A DNA stretch of 64,000 nucleotides from Scilla litardierei. Taxonomy: Eukaryota > Streptophyta > Magnoliopsida > Asparagales > Asparagaceae. This document shows positions 44,500 through 55,418 of the stretch, piece by piece; the stretch's first letter is position 1; every line of letters begins with the position of its first letter. Location: the NCBI GenBank assembly GCA_030789695.1, contig CM061141.1, positions 195,745,689 to 195,809,688 on the forward strand. Reading direction: 5' to 3'. Both the position numbers and the translations under genes were made by a program. A model generated the notes under the pieces. That model was given only the letters and a program-made list of their open reading frames with translations. It searched no databases and was not told the origin of the DNA.

Positions 44500-46466
44500 T
44501 GGTTTGGGGGGCGAGGGTTGTCCCTGCCCCAGAGTTCTTGAGGGGGGAGCGAGCGAGTGCATAGCTCGGCTCGTGCCCTTCTCTGGTTTGGGCGGCGAGG
44601 GTTGTCCCTGCCCCAGAGTTCTTGAAGGGGGAGCGAATGCGTAGCTCGGCCCGTGCCCTTCTCTGGTTTGGGCGGCGAGGGTTGGCCATGCCCCAGAGTT
44701 CTTGAGGGGGGAGCGAGCGCGTAGCCCGGCCCGTACCCTTCTCTGGTTTGGGAGGCGAGGGTTGGCCCTGCCCCAGAGTTCTTGAGGGGAGAGCGAGCGC
44801 GTAGCCCGGCCCGTGACCTTCTCTGGTTTGGGCGGCGAGGGTTGGCCCTGCCCCAGAGTTCTTGAGGGGGAGCGAGCGCGTAGCCCGGCCCGTGCCCTTC
44901 TCTGGTTTGGGTGGCGAGGGTTGGCCCTGCCCCAGAGTTCTTGAGGGGGAGCGAGCGCGTAGCCCGGCCCGTGCCCTTCTCTGGTTTGGGTGACGAGGGT
45001 TGGCCCTGCCCCAGAGTTCTTGAGGGGGGAGCGAGCGCGTAGCCCCGCCCGTGCCCTTCTCTGGTTTGGGTGGCGAGGGTTGGCCCTGCCCCAGAGTTCT
45101 TGAGGGGGGAGCGAGCGCGTAGGTCGGCCCGTGCCCTTCTCTGGTTTGGGTGGCGAGGGTTGGCCCTGCCCCAGAGTTCTTGAGGGGGGAGCGAGCGCGT
45201 AGCCCCGCCCGTGCCCTTCTCTGGTTTGGGTGGCGAGGGTTGGCCCTGTCCCAGAGTTCTTGAGGGGGGAGAGAGCGCGTAGGTCGGCCCGTGCCCTTCT
45301 CTGGTTTGGGTGGCGAGGGTTGGCCCTGCCCCAGAGTTCTTGAGGGGGGAGCGAGCACGTCGCCCGGCCCGTGCCCTTCTCTGGTTTGGGTGGCGAGGGT
45401 TGGCCCTGCCCCAGAGTTCTTGAGGGGGGAACGAGCGCGTAGCCCGGCCCGTGCCCTTCTCTGGTTTGGGTGGCGAGGGTTGGCCATGTGCCAGAGTTGT
45501 TGAGGGGGGGGGGGAGCGAGCGCGTAGCCCGGCCCGTGCCCTTCTCTGGTTTGGGTGGCGAGGGTTGGCCATGCGCCAGAGTTGTTGAGGGGGGAGGAGC
45601 GAGCGCGTAGCCCGGCCCGTGCCCTTCTCTGGTTTGGGTGGCGAGGGTTGGCCATGCGCCAGAGTTGTTGAGGGGGGGGAGCGAGCGCGTAGCCCGGCCC
45701 GTGCCCTTCTCTGGTTTGGGTGGCGAGGGTTGGCCTTGCCCCAGAGTTCTTGAGGGGGGAGCGAGCGCGTAGCTCGGCCCGTGACCTTCTCTGGTTTGGG
45801 TGGCGAGGGTTGGCCCTGCCCCAGAGTTCTTGAGGGGGGAGCGAGCGCGTAGCTCGGCCCGTGCCCTTCTCTGGTTTGGGTGGCGAGGGTTGGCCCTGCC
45901 CCAGAGTTCTTGAGGGGGGAGCGAGCGCGTAGCTCGGCCCATGCCCTTCTCTGGTTTAGGTGGCGAGGGTTGGCCCAACCCCAGAGTTCTTGAGGGGGAG
46001 CGAGCGCGTAGCCCGGCCCGTGCCCTTCTCTGGTTTGGGAGGCGAGGGTTGGCCCTGCCCAAGAGTTCTTGAGGGGGAGCGAGCGCGTAGCCCAGCCCGT
46101 GCCCTTCTCTGGTTTGGGAGGCGAGGGTTGGCCCTGCCCCAGAGTTCTTGAGGGGGGAAGGGAGCGCGTAGCCCGGCCCGTGCCCTTCTCTGGTTTGGGT
46201 GGCGAGGGTTGGCCCTTCCCCAGAGTTCTTGAGGGGGGAGCGAGCGCGTAGCTCGGCCCGTGCCCTCTCTGGTTTGGTTGGCGAGGGTTGGCCCTGGCCC
46301 AGAGTTCTTGAGGGTGGGAGCGAGCGCGTAGCTCGGCCCGTGCCCTTCTCTGGTTTGGGTGGCGAGGGTTGGCCCTGCCCCAGAGTTCTTGAGGGGGGAG
46401 CGAGCGCGTAGCTCGGCCCGTGCCCTTCTCTGGTTTGGGTGGCGAGGGTTGGCCCTGCCCCAGAGT
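44500..46466. repeat. 80 bp minisatellite, about 25 copies
   Basis: The unit is CTCTGGTTTGGGTGGCGAGG ... CCAGAGTTCTTGAGGGGGGA GCGAGCGCGTAGCCCGGCCC GTGCCCTT, 79-83 bp, repeated head to tail. Variation is mainly in the G run and a few substitutions (for example CATGCGCCAGAGTTGTTG in the copies at 45485-45670). 80 is not a multiple of 3 and the unit is stop-free on the minus strand, so all three minus frames stay open for 387-674 codons. These are not genes. The array starts about 95 bp downstream of the Tat pol stop, so it lies in the 3' untranslated part of that element. Confidence 0.92.
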
Positions 46467-46562
46467 CTTGTGCGCTCGAACTGGAATACTCAAGTGGAGA
46501 CATCAAAGTTTGGAAATGTGCGGAAAAGAAGATATTTTATTAAGAAGACTCACAATCACTGA

Positions 46563-47640
46563 TAATACTTCAGCAAGTGCTCCGCGTTCCATGGGTGAGC
46601 TAGTTCGCTCCCATCAAGGGTCGCTAGGATGTACGTGGCTGGCCCGACGATGTCGACGATCTCGTAGGGTCCCTCCCATTTTGCGACCAACTTCCCTTGG
46701 CGAGCGGTCTCAGGCTTGAAGGTGGGTCTCTGAGGACCAAGTCGCCGATTTTGAAGGTCCGCTTCTTCACCCGGGAGTTGTAGTGCCGGGCCATCCTCTG
46801 GCTGTGCCGGACGAGGTTCGTCAGAGCTTGATCCCTCACTTCGTCCACGAGTTCGAGACTGAGGCCGAGGCCCTCCCCATTGATATCTTCATCGAAGAAC
46901 TTCAGCCGAAGTGTCTCCTCTCCGATTTCCACGGGGACGACCGCTTCCGACCCGTATGCCAGCATGAATGGGCTCTCTCCGGTCGAGGCCTTATGGGTGG
47001 TACGGTATGACCAAAGAATACCTGGTAGCTCATCCACCCATGCCCCGAGGGCGGCGTCGACCTTCTTCTTCAGGGGGCCCAGGATGCATTTGTTCGCGGC
47101 CTCCGCCATCCCATTGCACTGCGGGTGGGCGACGGATGCAAAATGAAGCCTGATCCCCCAACCCCAGCAGAAGTCGCGGAAGCCTTCATAGTCGAACTGT
47201 CTTCCATTGTCCGTTACTATGGAGCGGGGTATCCCGAAGCGACATATCACAGACTGCCAAATAAAGCCCTTCATATCCGTCCACGTGATGCGTGCCAACG
47301 GCTCAGCTTCGACGCACTTAATGAAGTAGTCCATGGCGACGACTAGGTACTTCCTTCCCCGGGAAGCCTTTCAGAAATGTCCGAGGATGTCAAGCCCCCA
47401 TTTGGAAAATGGGATAGGGCTCACAATATGCACCAAGTCGGACGGAGGCGCTGCCGTGCGTCGGTCGAATTTCTGGCATGTCTCGCACTTCTTACAGTAC
47501 CGAGCCATGTCATGGATCATAATCGGCCAGTAATACCCCTGGCGCACTATCTTGTGGGCGATAGTGCGGCCACCATGGTGGTTTCCACAAAATCCCTCGT
47601 GTACCTCGCGGATGACTTGCTCGAGCACTTCAGGAATGGC
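46563..47640 (-). pseudogene. Tat integrase
   Basis: The zinc-binding segment is VHEGFCGNHHGGRT...CKKCETCQKF (47371-47628). After a stop that follows LDILGHF (47371) comes the catalytic core SRGRKYLVVAMDYFIKCVEA, SIVTDNGRQFD and NGMAEAANKCI, carrying two Asp and the Glu of the triad. Then GLGLSLELVDEVRDQALTNL and YNSRVKKRTFKIGDLVLR. A frame change near 46700 precedes the true C-terminus GPYEIVDIVGPATYILATLD and PWNAEHLLKYYQ, which ends at about 46563. Another frame change and apparent loss of a few codons separates it from the RNase H frame near 47630. Confidence 0.9.
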
Positions 47641-49676
47641 AGGACGTCAAAGTTGGCGCGGCGCCGGCGGTATAATACTCCGTCAAGGAGCACAAATGAT
47701 AGGGCCCGCCTTTCTACCTTCTTAGCATGCAGTCGCTCCTCGGGTAGGGTCCCCGTCTCCAAGTACTTCACTATTGGGGTCATCCACGTCGCCGTCGGGC
47801 CGACACACATTAGTTCTTCTTCTTCAATGGTGGGCGCTTGCAGACTCTCGACGTAGATGGCCTTTCCGATTTCAGCCGCAGAGGAGGAGGCCAGTTTGGA
47901 CAGGGCATCTGCCCGGAGGTTGTTAGAGCAGGGTAAGTGTTGGACCTCTGCCGTCTCGAACTTCTGGAGCTCGGCCTGGATGCGCTTGAGGTAGCGCTTC
48001 ATCGTCTCTTCTCGAGCCTCGAAGCTCCCTTGGATCTGTTGGACAACGAGTCGTGAATCACTAAGCAGCAGCACGTTCGTCGCCCCCACCGCTCTACAAA
48101 GCTTTAGCCCATTGACCGTGGCCTCATACTCCGCGACGTTGGTGGTGGCCGGAAAGTTGAAGCGCAGGGCGTACTCCAGCAGGCATCCGTCGGGGGTATG
48201 GATGACGATACATGCCCCCGTCCCAGATCCTGTTGCCGAGCCATCGATGTGAACGATCCATAGTTTGCCCGCGTCTCCTCGTGTGGGCTCGGGGGGGGGG
48301 GGGGGGTTCACCCACCTCCATTGCTTGCGGGGGTGGAGCCACTGGTGGTATGTTCGGCAGGTTCTCCGGGGGTCTTCGATAGTACATTCCACCAAGAAGT
48401 CTGCCAGCGCCTGGCCCTTGATCGTCGTCCGAGCCTTGTATGTTATGTCAAACTCGCTGAGCTCGACACTCCAGTTGAGCATCCTGCCCGATCGTTCCAA
48501 CCTCATCAAGTTCTTCTCGAGGGGCAGGTCGGTGTGGACGGCGATGGGATGGGCCTGGAAGTATGGCCAGAGCTTCCTCGCCGTTGTGATCAGATAGTAG
48601 GCGGCCTTCTCGATGGGGCTGTAGCGAGTCTCCGCCTCTCGGAGAATCCGGCTCGCATAGTATACTGTCCGCTGAACTCCGTTCTCCTCTTTGATCAAGA
48701 TGGAGCTGACGACTTCTTCATTACTTGCCAGGTACAACCCCAGCTGTTCCCCTTCTTCCGGCTTGGCGAGCAGAGGAGGGCTCTGCAAGTAAGTCCTCAG
48801 CTCTGCAAATGCCCGAACGCAGTCGTCGTCCCAGGGGATCACCTTCCTGTTGATCTTTGCTTCACCGAGGGCCGTGCGCAGGACTCTGAAGAAAGGGAGC
48901 GACCTCTCTGTCGATTTCGACAAGAATCTCCCCAATGCTGCGATCCGGCCGTTCAGTCGCTGCAAATCAAGGATGGTGCGCGGCTCCGCCATGTTAACAA
49001 GGGCCGATATCTTGTCGGGGTTCGCCTCGATCTCCCGCTTCGTTATCATGAAGCCAAGGAATTTCCCCGACTGCACGCCGAAGACGCACTTCGCCGAGTT
49101 CAGCCTCAAGCCATACTGGCGCACTTTCTGGAATGTCTCCCGCAAGTCGACGAGGTGGTCTGGAGCTCTCTTGCTCTTCACCAGCATGTCGTCGATGTAT
49201 ACCTCCAGGTTCCGCCCTACTTGCGAGCTGAATATTCGGTCCACCATCCGTTGGTAGGTCGCCCCGGCGTTCTTCAACCCGAAGGGCATCTTCGTGTAAC
49301 AGAAGGTGCCGATATCGGTGATGAAGGACATTTCCTCCTCGTCCTCCTTTGCCATCGGGATCTGGTTATAGCCCGAGAAGGCGTCCATGAAGCTCAACAA
49401 TTCGTAACCGGACGCCTGGTCGACCAAGTGGTCGATCCTTGGGAGGGGGAAGCTGTCCTTCGGACACACCTTGTTGAGGTCGGTGAAGTCGACGCACATG
49501 CGCCACTTCCCACTGCCCTTTTTCACCAAGACGACATTGGCGAGCCAGTCCGGATAGTCCACCGGCCTGCTAAATTTGGCCTGGAGAAGCCGCTCCACTT
49601 CTTCCTGGCTGCCCTCTTCTTCTCTCCTCCGGTGCTCCTCTTCTTCTGCCGGACGGTCAAGACCCCGGGTCCGCAT
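47547..49676 (-). pseudogene. Tat reverse transcriptase, RNase H and second RNase H
   Basis: A 709-codon open frame without internal stops. RT residues about 30-250: WRMCVDFTDLNKVCPKDSFP, SFMDAFSGYNQI (catalytic Asp), KMPFGLKNAGATYQRM, YIDDMLVKSK (residues 160-163). The first RNase H is at about 300-420 (YYASRILREAETRYSPIEKA). The extra archaeal-type RNase H is at about 470-600 (HIDGSATGSGTGACIV, AEYEATVNGLKLCRAVGATN, SDSRLVVQQIQGSFEAREET), the hallmark of Tat elements. The N-terminal side lies in other frames (LRENVDIFVWSPEDMPGVDP near 49715-49780), so the ORF start is not a real start. The 481-codon frame on the plus strand over 48321-49766 is an antisense shadow. Confidence 0.92.
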
Positions 49677-49832
49677 TCAACTTGTGGGAGATTACCGATG
49701 GATCGACCCCTGGCATGTCCTCGGGCGACCAGACAAATATGTCCACGTTCTCTCGGAGGAGGCTGATGAGGGCCGCCCTCAGAGAAGCCGGAAGCTTCGT
49801 ACCGATGGAGACAAACTTTCACTCCTCTGCAG

Positions 49833-50609
49833 TCACGGGCACCACCTCGACTTCCTCAGCGGGCGTTGGCCGCTGGTCACAAAATTCCTCCTTTCGTCAA
49901 GGAGGTCGACCGACAAAGCCTGCTCCGGGCCCTTGTGCTTGGTCGACCCCACGTAGCAGCTTCGGGACAGCTTCTGGTTCCCTCGCACTAGCCCCACCCC
50001 TCGCGGAGTTTGGAATTTCACCATCTGGTGGAGAAGGCTGGGGAGCGCTTCAATGGCCGTCATGTATGGCCGCTCAATGATCCCGTTGTATGCCGACACA
50101 ATGTCGACGACAACGAATTGTGTCATGCGAGTGATGACCATCGGTTCCTCCCTAAGTGACACCTGCAAGGTGATCACCCCCACAATGGGGACCGAGTGAC
50201 CAGTGAAACCGACGATGGGCCCCGTGCAAGGCCTCAGGTCTACCTGCTTCAACCCCATCTTCTCAACCGTCGACATAAACAGGATATCGCAAGAGCTACC
50301 TGTGTCGATCAGGAGCCGGTTGATGATGGCCGTCCCGATCTGAGCTTCGATGACGATGGCATCGTCGTGTGGAAGCTCGACTCCTTCCAGGTCCTCGTCG
50401 GTAAAGGTGATGAGGGGCCGCGTCACTCTTCTCCGCTTCGCCTCGCTGCCGAGGCCCGTCGCCATCACATGTCGGGCATATGCCTTCCTACTTGGCGATG
50501 ACGCTCCTCCAGAGGACGGTCCACCGCATATCACATCTATGCGCATGACCGGCTTTGGCTGGCGGGGCTCCTCTCGCTCGTCACGTGGGGGCGGATCTGC
50601 TCTTTGCAC
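49833..50609 (-). pseudogene. Tat protease region
   Basis: The frame contains RPLITFTDEDLEGVELPHDD, the active site LLIDTGSSCDILF, TGPIVGFTGHSVPIVGVITL and AYNGIIERPYMTAIEALPSL, the usual Tat gag-pro arrangement. It is open for 258 codons, but the frame changes on both sides and a stop ends it at 49833. The protease itself looks undamaged. Confidence 0.88.
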
Positions 50610-50630
50610 CCTTCGCGGGGTTCTATCCTC

Positions 50631-52208
50631 TCAGACCAGTCTTCTGCCCTCGACGAAACCCCTGAGGTGACCCGCCTGGATCAGCCGCTCGATCTCCCTC
50701 TTGAGGGTGAAGCAGTCGTCTGTGTCATGGCAGTGGTCCCGGTGATATCGACAATATTTCCGGAGATCTCGCCGCGCCGGGTCCGATCTCATCTCCCTGG
50801 GCGGCTCCGGCAACAGTCCAGCCGTCGTCGCTACGGCCAACACCTCTATCATGGGGGTGTTAAGCTGCTTGTAGTGGGCCTGCAGGGGTCCCTCCAGCCT
50901 TGGGATCGCTTGGGCAGGCTCCCGGGTGGGGCGAACTCTCGCACTGGCCCTGGGCGATCTTGCGGACGACGGCCCCCTGGGTCGCGCCTGGGCTGAGTCG
51001 GGGGTCCGTCTTCTTGCCTCGGTCTTGGATAAGACCGCGGATCGCCCTGGGGCAGCTTCGCCGGGGCGGCCAGTTTCTTCCCGCCGAGAGTTTCCTCACT
51101 CAGCGCGTACCTCTCCACCTGAGCGATCAGCGCCTCGTAGTCGGCGGGCGGGTCTCGGAGCAGGGATTTATGGAGGCTCCGATTCTGCAGTCCCATCTTG
51201 AAGTCCAGCATGAGCACTTCATCGCCGTAGGCCACCACCGCCCGTCTTTCGTCCTGAAAGCGGTGCAGGTACTTTCCAGTTCTCTCTCCTTCCCCTTGGA
51301 CTATCGTGCTGAGGTAGTCCAAGGGCTTCTTCTTTACGCGCCCAGCCCGGAACTCTTGGCAGAACTTGTGGGATAGTTCGCTGAAGCTCCCAATGGATCT
51401 CGCCGGCAAGCCATAGTACCACTCCAGCGTCGTATCCCGCAGGCTCTACAAGAAAAGTCGGCACAGGAACGCGTCATCCACATCCTACGCCTCTATCGCC
51501 CCCCGGTACTGTTGTACGTGCGAGAGGGGGTCGCCTCTCCCGTCGTAGGTGGCCAGATGGGGGACCTTGAACATTACGGGTCTTGGGGCTGACGTGATCC
51601 ACCGTGCCAACGGCGTGGCCTCCTCGGGGTAGGCGGGGCGTTCTGGCGCGCGTCCTCTCCGCCACTCCGGGGTTTCCCTCCTGTCCCGCCTCGGCTGCCG
51701 CCGGTCATCATGCCCCGGGGAATTGCGAAGCGGTCGCCGAGGAGGACTCCTTCCTCGTGATGGGGACTCGACGGGCGACGGGCTACGTGCTACGGTCATT
51801 CTAGTGTCGCCGACCTACAGCCGTCGCCTCCGGGATCTCTCTCCGCTCCTGATTCTCCCTTAGGAGCCTTTCGCCCTCTGCGGCAAGGAAGCGGAGTTGT
51901 TGACGAATGACTTCCTTGTCCAGCCGATCTGGGGAGAGATGCCGACGGGGCGGACTTTGTCCCTGTGGTGGGGACTTGGCGAGCGACGGGCTGCGCTCGT
52001 TCATGTGTCACCGGCACGTCGCCGACGCCTCCGGGATCTCCCGATTCTCCTCATTCTCCCTCCGGAGCCTTTCACGTTCTGGGATAATGAAGCGGAGCTG
52101 GCGTCGGGCGGTCTCTTCGTCGATGAGGATTTGTCGGGCGGATTCGGCCGCTTCGTCCAGATGCCTCTGTGCGGCCGCCGCTTCCTCCTGGCGCCTTCGC
52201 AGCCACAC
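50631..52208 (-). pseudogene. Tat gag, main part
   Basis: From N to C: a charged coiled segment (RRRQEEAAAAQRHLDEAAES), two similar Arg/Pro/Ser-rich modules, VPHLATYDGRGDPLSHVQQY, two stops (near 51485 and 51447), the gag core SIGSFSELSHKFCQEFRAGR and LDYLSTIVQGEGERTGKYLH (50849-51409), a Pro/Arg-rich linker, then KYCRYHRDHCHDTDDCFTLK (50631-50852) before the protease. These are the standard blocks of Tat gag. The 5' part of the frame continues beyond the solo LTR at 55042-55331. Confidence 0.85.
51800..52190 (-). repeat. Duplicated module in Tat gag
   Basis: Two adjacent segments encode similar peptides, one with RRQLRFIIPERERLRRENEE NREIPEA and one with RQQLRFLAAEGERLLRENQE RREIPEA, followed by RSPSLAKSPP and RSPSPVESPS type stretches. 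The unit is roughly 180-200 bp. It probably arose by internal duplication within gag. Confidence 0.7.
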
Positions 52209-55036
52209 TGTCACGCCCCGCTTCCCAAAAACGTGGAGGCGAAGCGTGAGAAGGTCCGCTCAGACTTGAAGCTACAAAGCCGCAAGTCCGATAAGCGTCA
52301 ATCACTTTAAACTGCAGGTCCTTGCAACGCGAAACGAAACAAAGATAATAATAACGAAAGAGACAAAAAGAACATCTCAGAATATCCATAATAATAAATC
52401 TCAACATCGCAGAAAAAGCCACCAGGCTAAAATAAAAGAGTCTAAAAGAGGCCTAGCATGGCCAACAAAAGTACAAAGTACGAAAACAAAGAAAAGGTGC
52501 AAGCACCGACATCTAACAGCAACCTAAAGCAAAAGCAAGTAAAGTCAGTCTCTAAGACTGGTCTCCGGTGTCCTCAAACTCCTCAACGAACGTAGGCTCA
52601 GGCTCAGCGTCAGCAAACACCTCGTCCTCAGCAACTGTCTCTGGCTCAGGGTCTAACATGTGACACCCAAAAGAGCAAGGGGCACATGTCAGCAAGTCTG
52701 GAAGACTTGTGCAAGGAAACTGGAAGTGGAAAAAGTAAAGCAACCTAGCAGTTCTAGCATGATGCGATGACATGGCAGTTTTAAGTAATGAGTGCAACAG
52801 GTAAGGAAAGTAAAGTAAAGTACGAGCATGGCATGGCATTCACAAGGCAAGTACAAGACAAGTAAAGAAAGCACCTCGTGCACAGAGATTCCGTCTTTTG
52901 GCTAGAGTGGCTGCGCGGGCCAACTCCTAAGCTCAAGTAACCGTTTATCCCTACCCCTCCACGTGTATCGAGCCAGGGCCTTACCCCCGAACTTGGAATG
53001 CTCGCTTCTGGACCACGAGCCAGGAAGTGTGTAAACAAGTATGGCGTAGGGGTGCACCTAGCCGGACAAGTAGTACGAGGACAAGTATTGTAGCGTGTGC
53101 TACGATGCAACAATCAATGCATGGATGACATGACATGGCAGTTAAAGTAAAGCGTACATGTAAGGAAAGTAAACGTGACAGTTTTAGCATGCGTGAATGA
53201 CAAGTTTAATGGTTGGATCTAGCTTCGTTGTCAAGCTAGATCATTTAGGTGACGGATCTAGTTTCGTTGTCAAACTAGATCAAATAGGCGTCTAGCCAGC
53301 TATCATTTCACTGACTAGTCTCTTTTACGCTAAAAGCAAGGAAGTGGCCTAAAAACATGGCCCTACACAAGAGTTGGCAAGTTTCACTTGCCTGCAACTA
53401 TCACGTCAAGAAAACACCGTCCAACGAGTCCAAAGTCACGATTCCTACGTGCACAAGTCCACCGGCCTACATCCGTTTTATTAATCTTGATTAGTGATTT
53501 CTAAAACATTTAAAAATACTTTAAAATACTGATTTTTAGTCTTTATTAGCATGCAATAGGGTTGGGGGTCCTAGGGGTGCAAAACGTTACCTCAACACGA
53601 CGCGAAAGCTACACCGGCGTCGGGTAGCGACGCCGGGGGTTGGAATAATAAGATCGCGCTCCAAGTCCAGATTCCAATTAGATTCCTCGCTGGAATTTCA
53701 GAGAAAATAACCCGGGCGACGATTCCAGATTCCAAAGCTAATACGTGCGACGACGGGCTACGACGTGCGACGACGTCGTACGCGACGAATCCTCAAAGAG
53801 CAAGCACCTAGGTGGGACCCACAGTAGTCCTAGGGACCTTTGGGGAACCCACAATAACTCTGGAGAACTTGGGGGGCCCACGGAGGCAAGCGATGCGACG
53901 GATGCGGGGTTGCGACGAGTGGCCGTCGGTCGTACAGCCTCGGTGCGGGGATACTTGTCGATCAGACACGCTGGGCGGCGCTGTTGCAGCGTTGGGGGTC
54001 GGTCGCAGCAGCGGGGTGCGGCGTTTCCTTCGGTCAGACCGATAGGGATCCTCGGTCGTTCGCTTGGGATGCGGGGCGGACAGCGTTGCAGCGTGCAGCG
54101 CTGCGATCGTCGGTCGCTGCGGGCGTTTCCTTCGGTCGGGCACGGAGCGGAGCGGGGGAACGAAGCGGAGCGCTGTGCGGGGGTCGGTGCGGAGCGGGGC
54201 CTCGGTCAGACCGAGAGCTCCTCTCGGTCAAGCGGGGGAACGGGCGGGGGTTGGCTGCAGCGGTGCGGAGCGGCGAGAATGCGGGCGAGGCGGCCGGTCA
54301 GAGCGGGCGGATGCGGAGCGTTTTCTCGGTCGGACGGGGTGCTGAACGTCGCAACGTTGCGACGATTCGTCGCAACGTCCAAAATGAGTTTGGAAGAGGC
54401 TAGGGCTAATTTCTTTGGAAAATAGGACTTGCTAGGGGTTGCTTATATAGTATAGGTGGGTTGACTTGGTCTAGGGCTAAATCTAATAGGATTAGAAGTT
54501 CAAAAAGATTTGAAATTTGAATTTAAACTTCTCCAACCCATTCTAGGATTTGACTTGGTCCAAATGAGCTGGAAATTGGCTCAAAAATTCTTTAAAACGT
54601 TTAAAACTCAAATAAATTTTATTTGGCCGAAAATACTTTATAAATTAATTATTAAAAATAATATAAAACTTGTAAAAATTATAAAAGTGGTCAAATAAAC
54701 CCCAAAAATTATAAAATAATTATCGTGGTGATCGTGGCGACGAATGTGAGCTAACTAAGAAGACGGATCTCAAATTCGACGTCGGACGACGAAACTAAAA
54801 ATAGAAACGTCTCCCGTCAAGAGTGAGAATCGTCACGTCTCATCGAGTAAGTTTAAATTGTGGAAAAACGACTCGAGAAACGTCGTTCCAAATTAGTGCC
54901 ACTATTTAATACTCTCAGAGACGTTCGCAACGGCATATCACACAAAAGTATTCACAATCAAATAAAGTCTAAAATAAACACGTGCACGGCCAAAAGCACG
55001 TGCACGAACGAAGTACAACGAAAACGTACCGTTACA
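52209..55036 (-). repeat. Solo LTR of a chromovirus-type Gypsy element, 2.8 kb, TSD CACAC
   Basis: It starts TGTCACGCCCCGCTTCC and ends GTACCGTTACA, like the LTR at 41078-43484. It is flanked by exact CACAC (52204-52208, 55037-55041). Joining the flanks restores the Tat gag frame, confirming a clean insertion. A sense-strand TATA CTATATAAGC lies at about 54439-54450. The GC-rich part 53745-54360 has ORFs in several frames that look like composition, plus CGGTCAGACCG palindromes (54030, 54203). Upstream of the TATA there is AT-rich DNA and no CTAGTCGGTC array. Confidence 0.92.
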
Positions 55037-55041
55037 CACAC

Positions 55042-55331
55042 GATCTCCATTTCTTCCTCCAAGAGTTTCTGTTGGGCCGCAATCTACTCAGCGAGCCCTT
55101 TGTCCCCCATTTCTTCGACGAACTGAGGGTGAAGATTCCGCCTCACGTTCGGGGGCTCAGAGGGGCCCGGGGTACCTCGGCTCTAGTCGTTGTGAAACCC
55201 GCCATCATCTTGGCGAAGGCCTCGAAGCTCTGCTGCACCGCGCGGGCCGAGGCCTAGACCGTGTCGACCTCCACCTCCGGGTGTGGATTAGTCGCAGGAG
55301 TCACGGGATGGGATGTGGATTCTTGATCCAT
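55042..55331 (-). pseudogene. Tat gag N-terminus
   Basis: ATG at 55329-55331 gives MDQESTSHPVTPATNPHPEV, with a TAG about 25 codons in and another further on. The frame then runs into the CACAC target site of the solo LTR. The start was chosen because it is the first ATG after the PBS. Confidence 0.75.
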
Positions 55332-55399
55332 GGGATCCTTTCCGTGGTCAGGGTTTCGGTTGACTGGTATTGGGATTTGACATGGGTGTGACCCTTCGT

Positions 55400-55416
55400 T
55401 CCCACAGACGGCGCCA
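55400..55416 (-). other. Tat primer-binding site
   Basis: Minus-strand TGGCGCCGTCTGTGGGA, two bases from the LTR end. The TGGCGCC start is typical of Tat elements; the tRNA used was not determined. Confidence 0.85.
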
Positions 55417-55418
55417 AT

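Noticed and set aside
44482..46506. Three very long overlapping minus-strand ORFs (up to 674 codons)
   Set aside because: They translate the 80 bp minisatellite in three frames, each with the same peptide periods in a different order; no start context or domain.
48321..49766. 481-codon ORF on the plus strand
   Set aside because: Exact antisense of the Tat RT/RNase H coding region; a shadow of the real frame.
53745..54425. 226-codon Arg/Gly-rich ORF in the solo Gypsy LTR
   Set aside because: GC-rich stop-poor sequence open on both strands; no domain and no counterpart in the related LTR at 41078.
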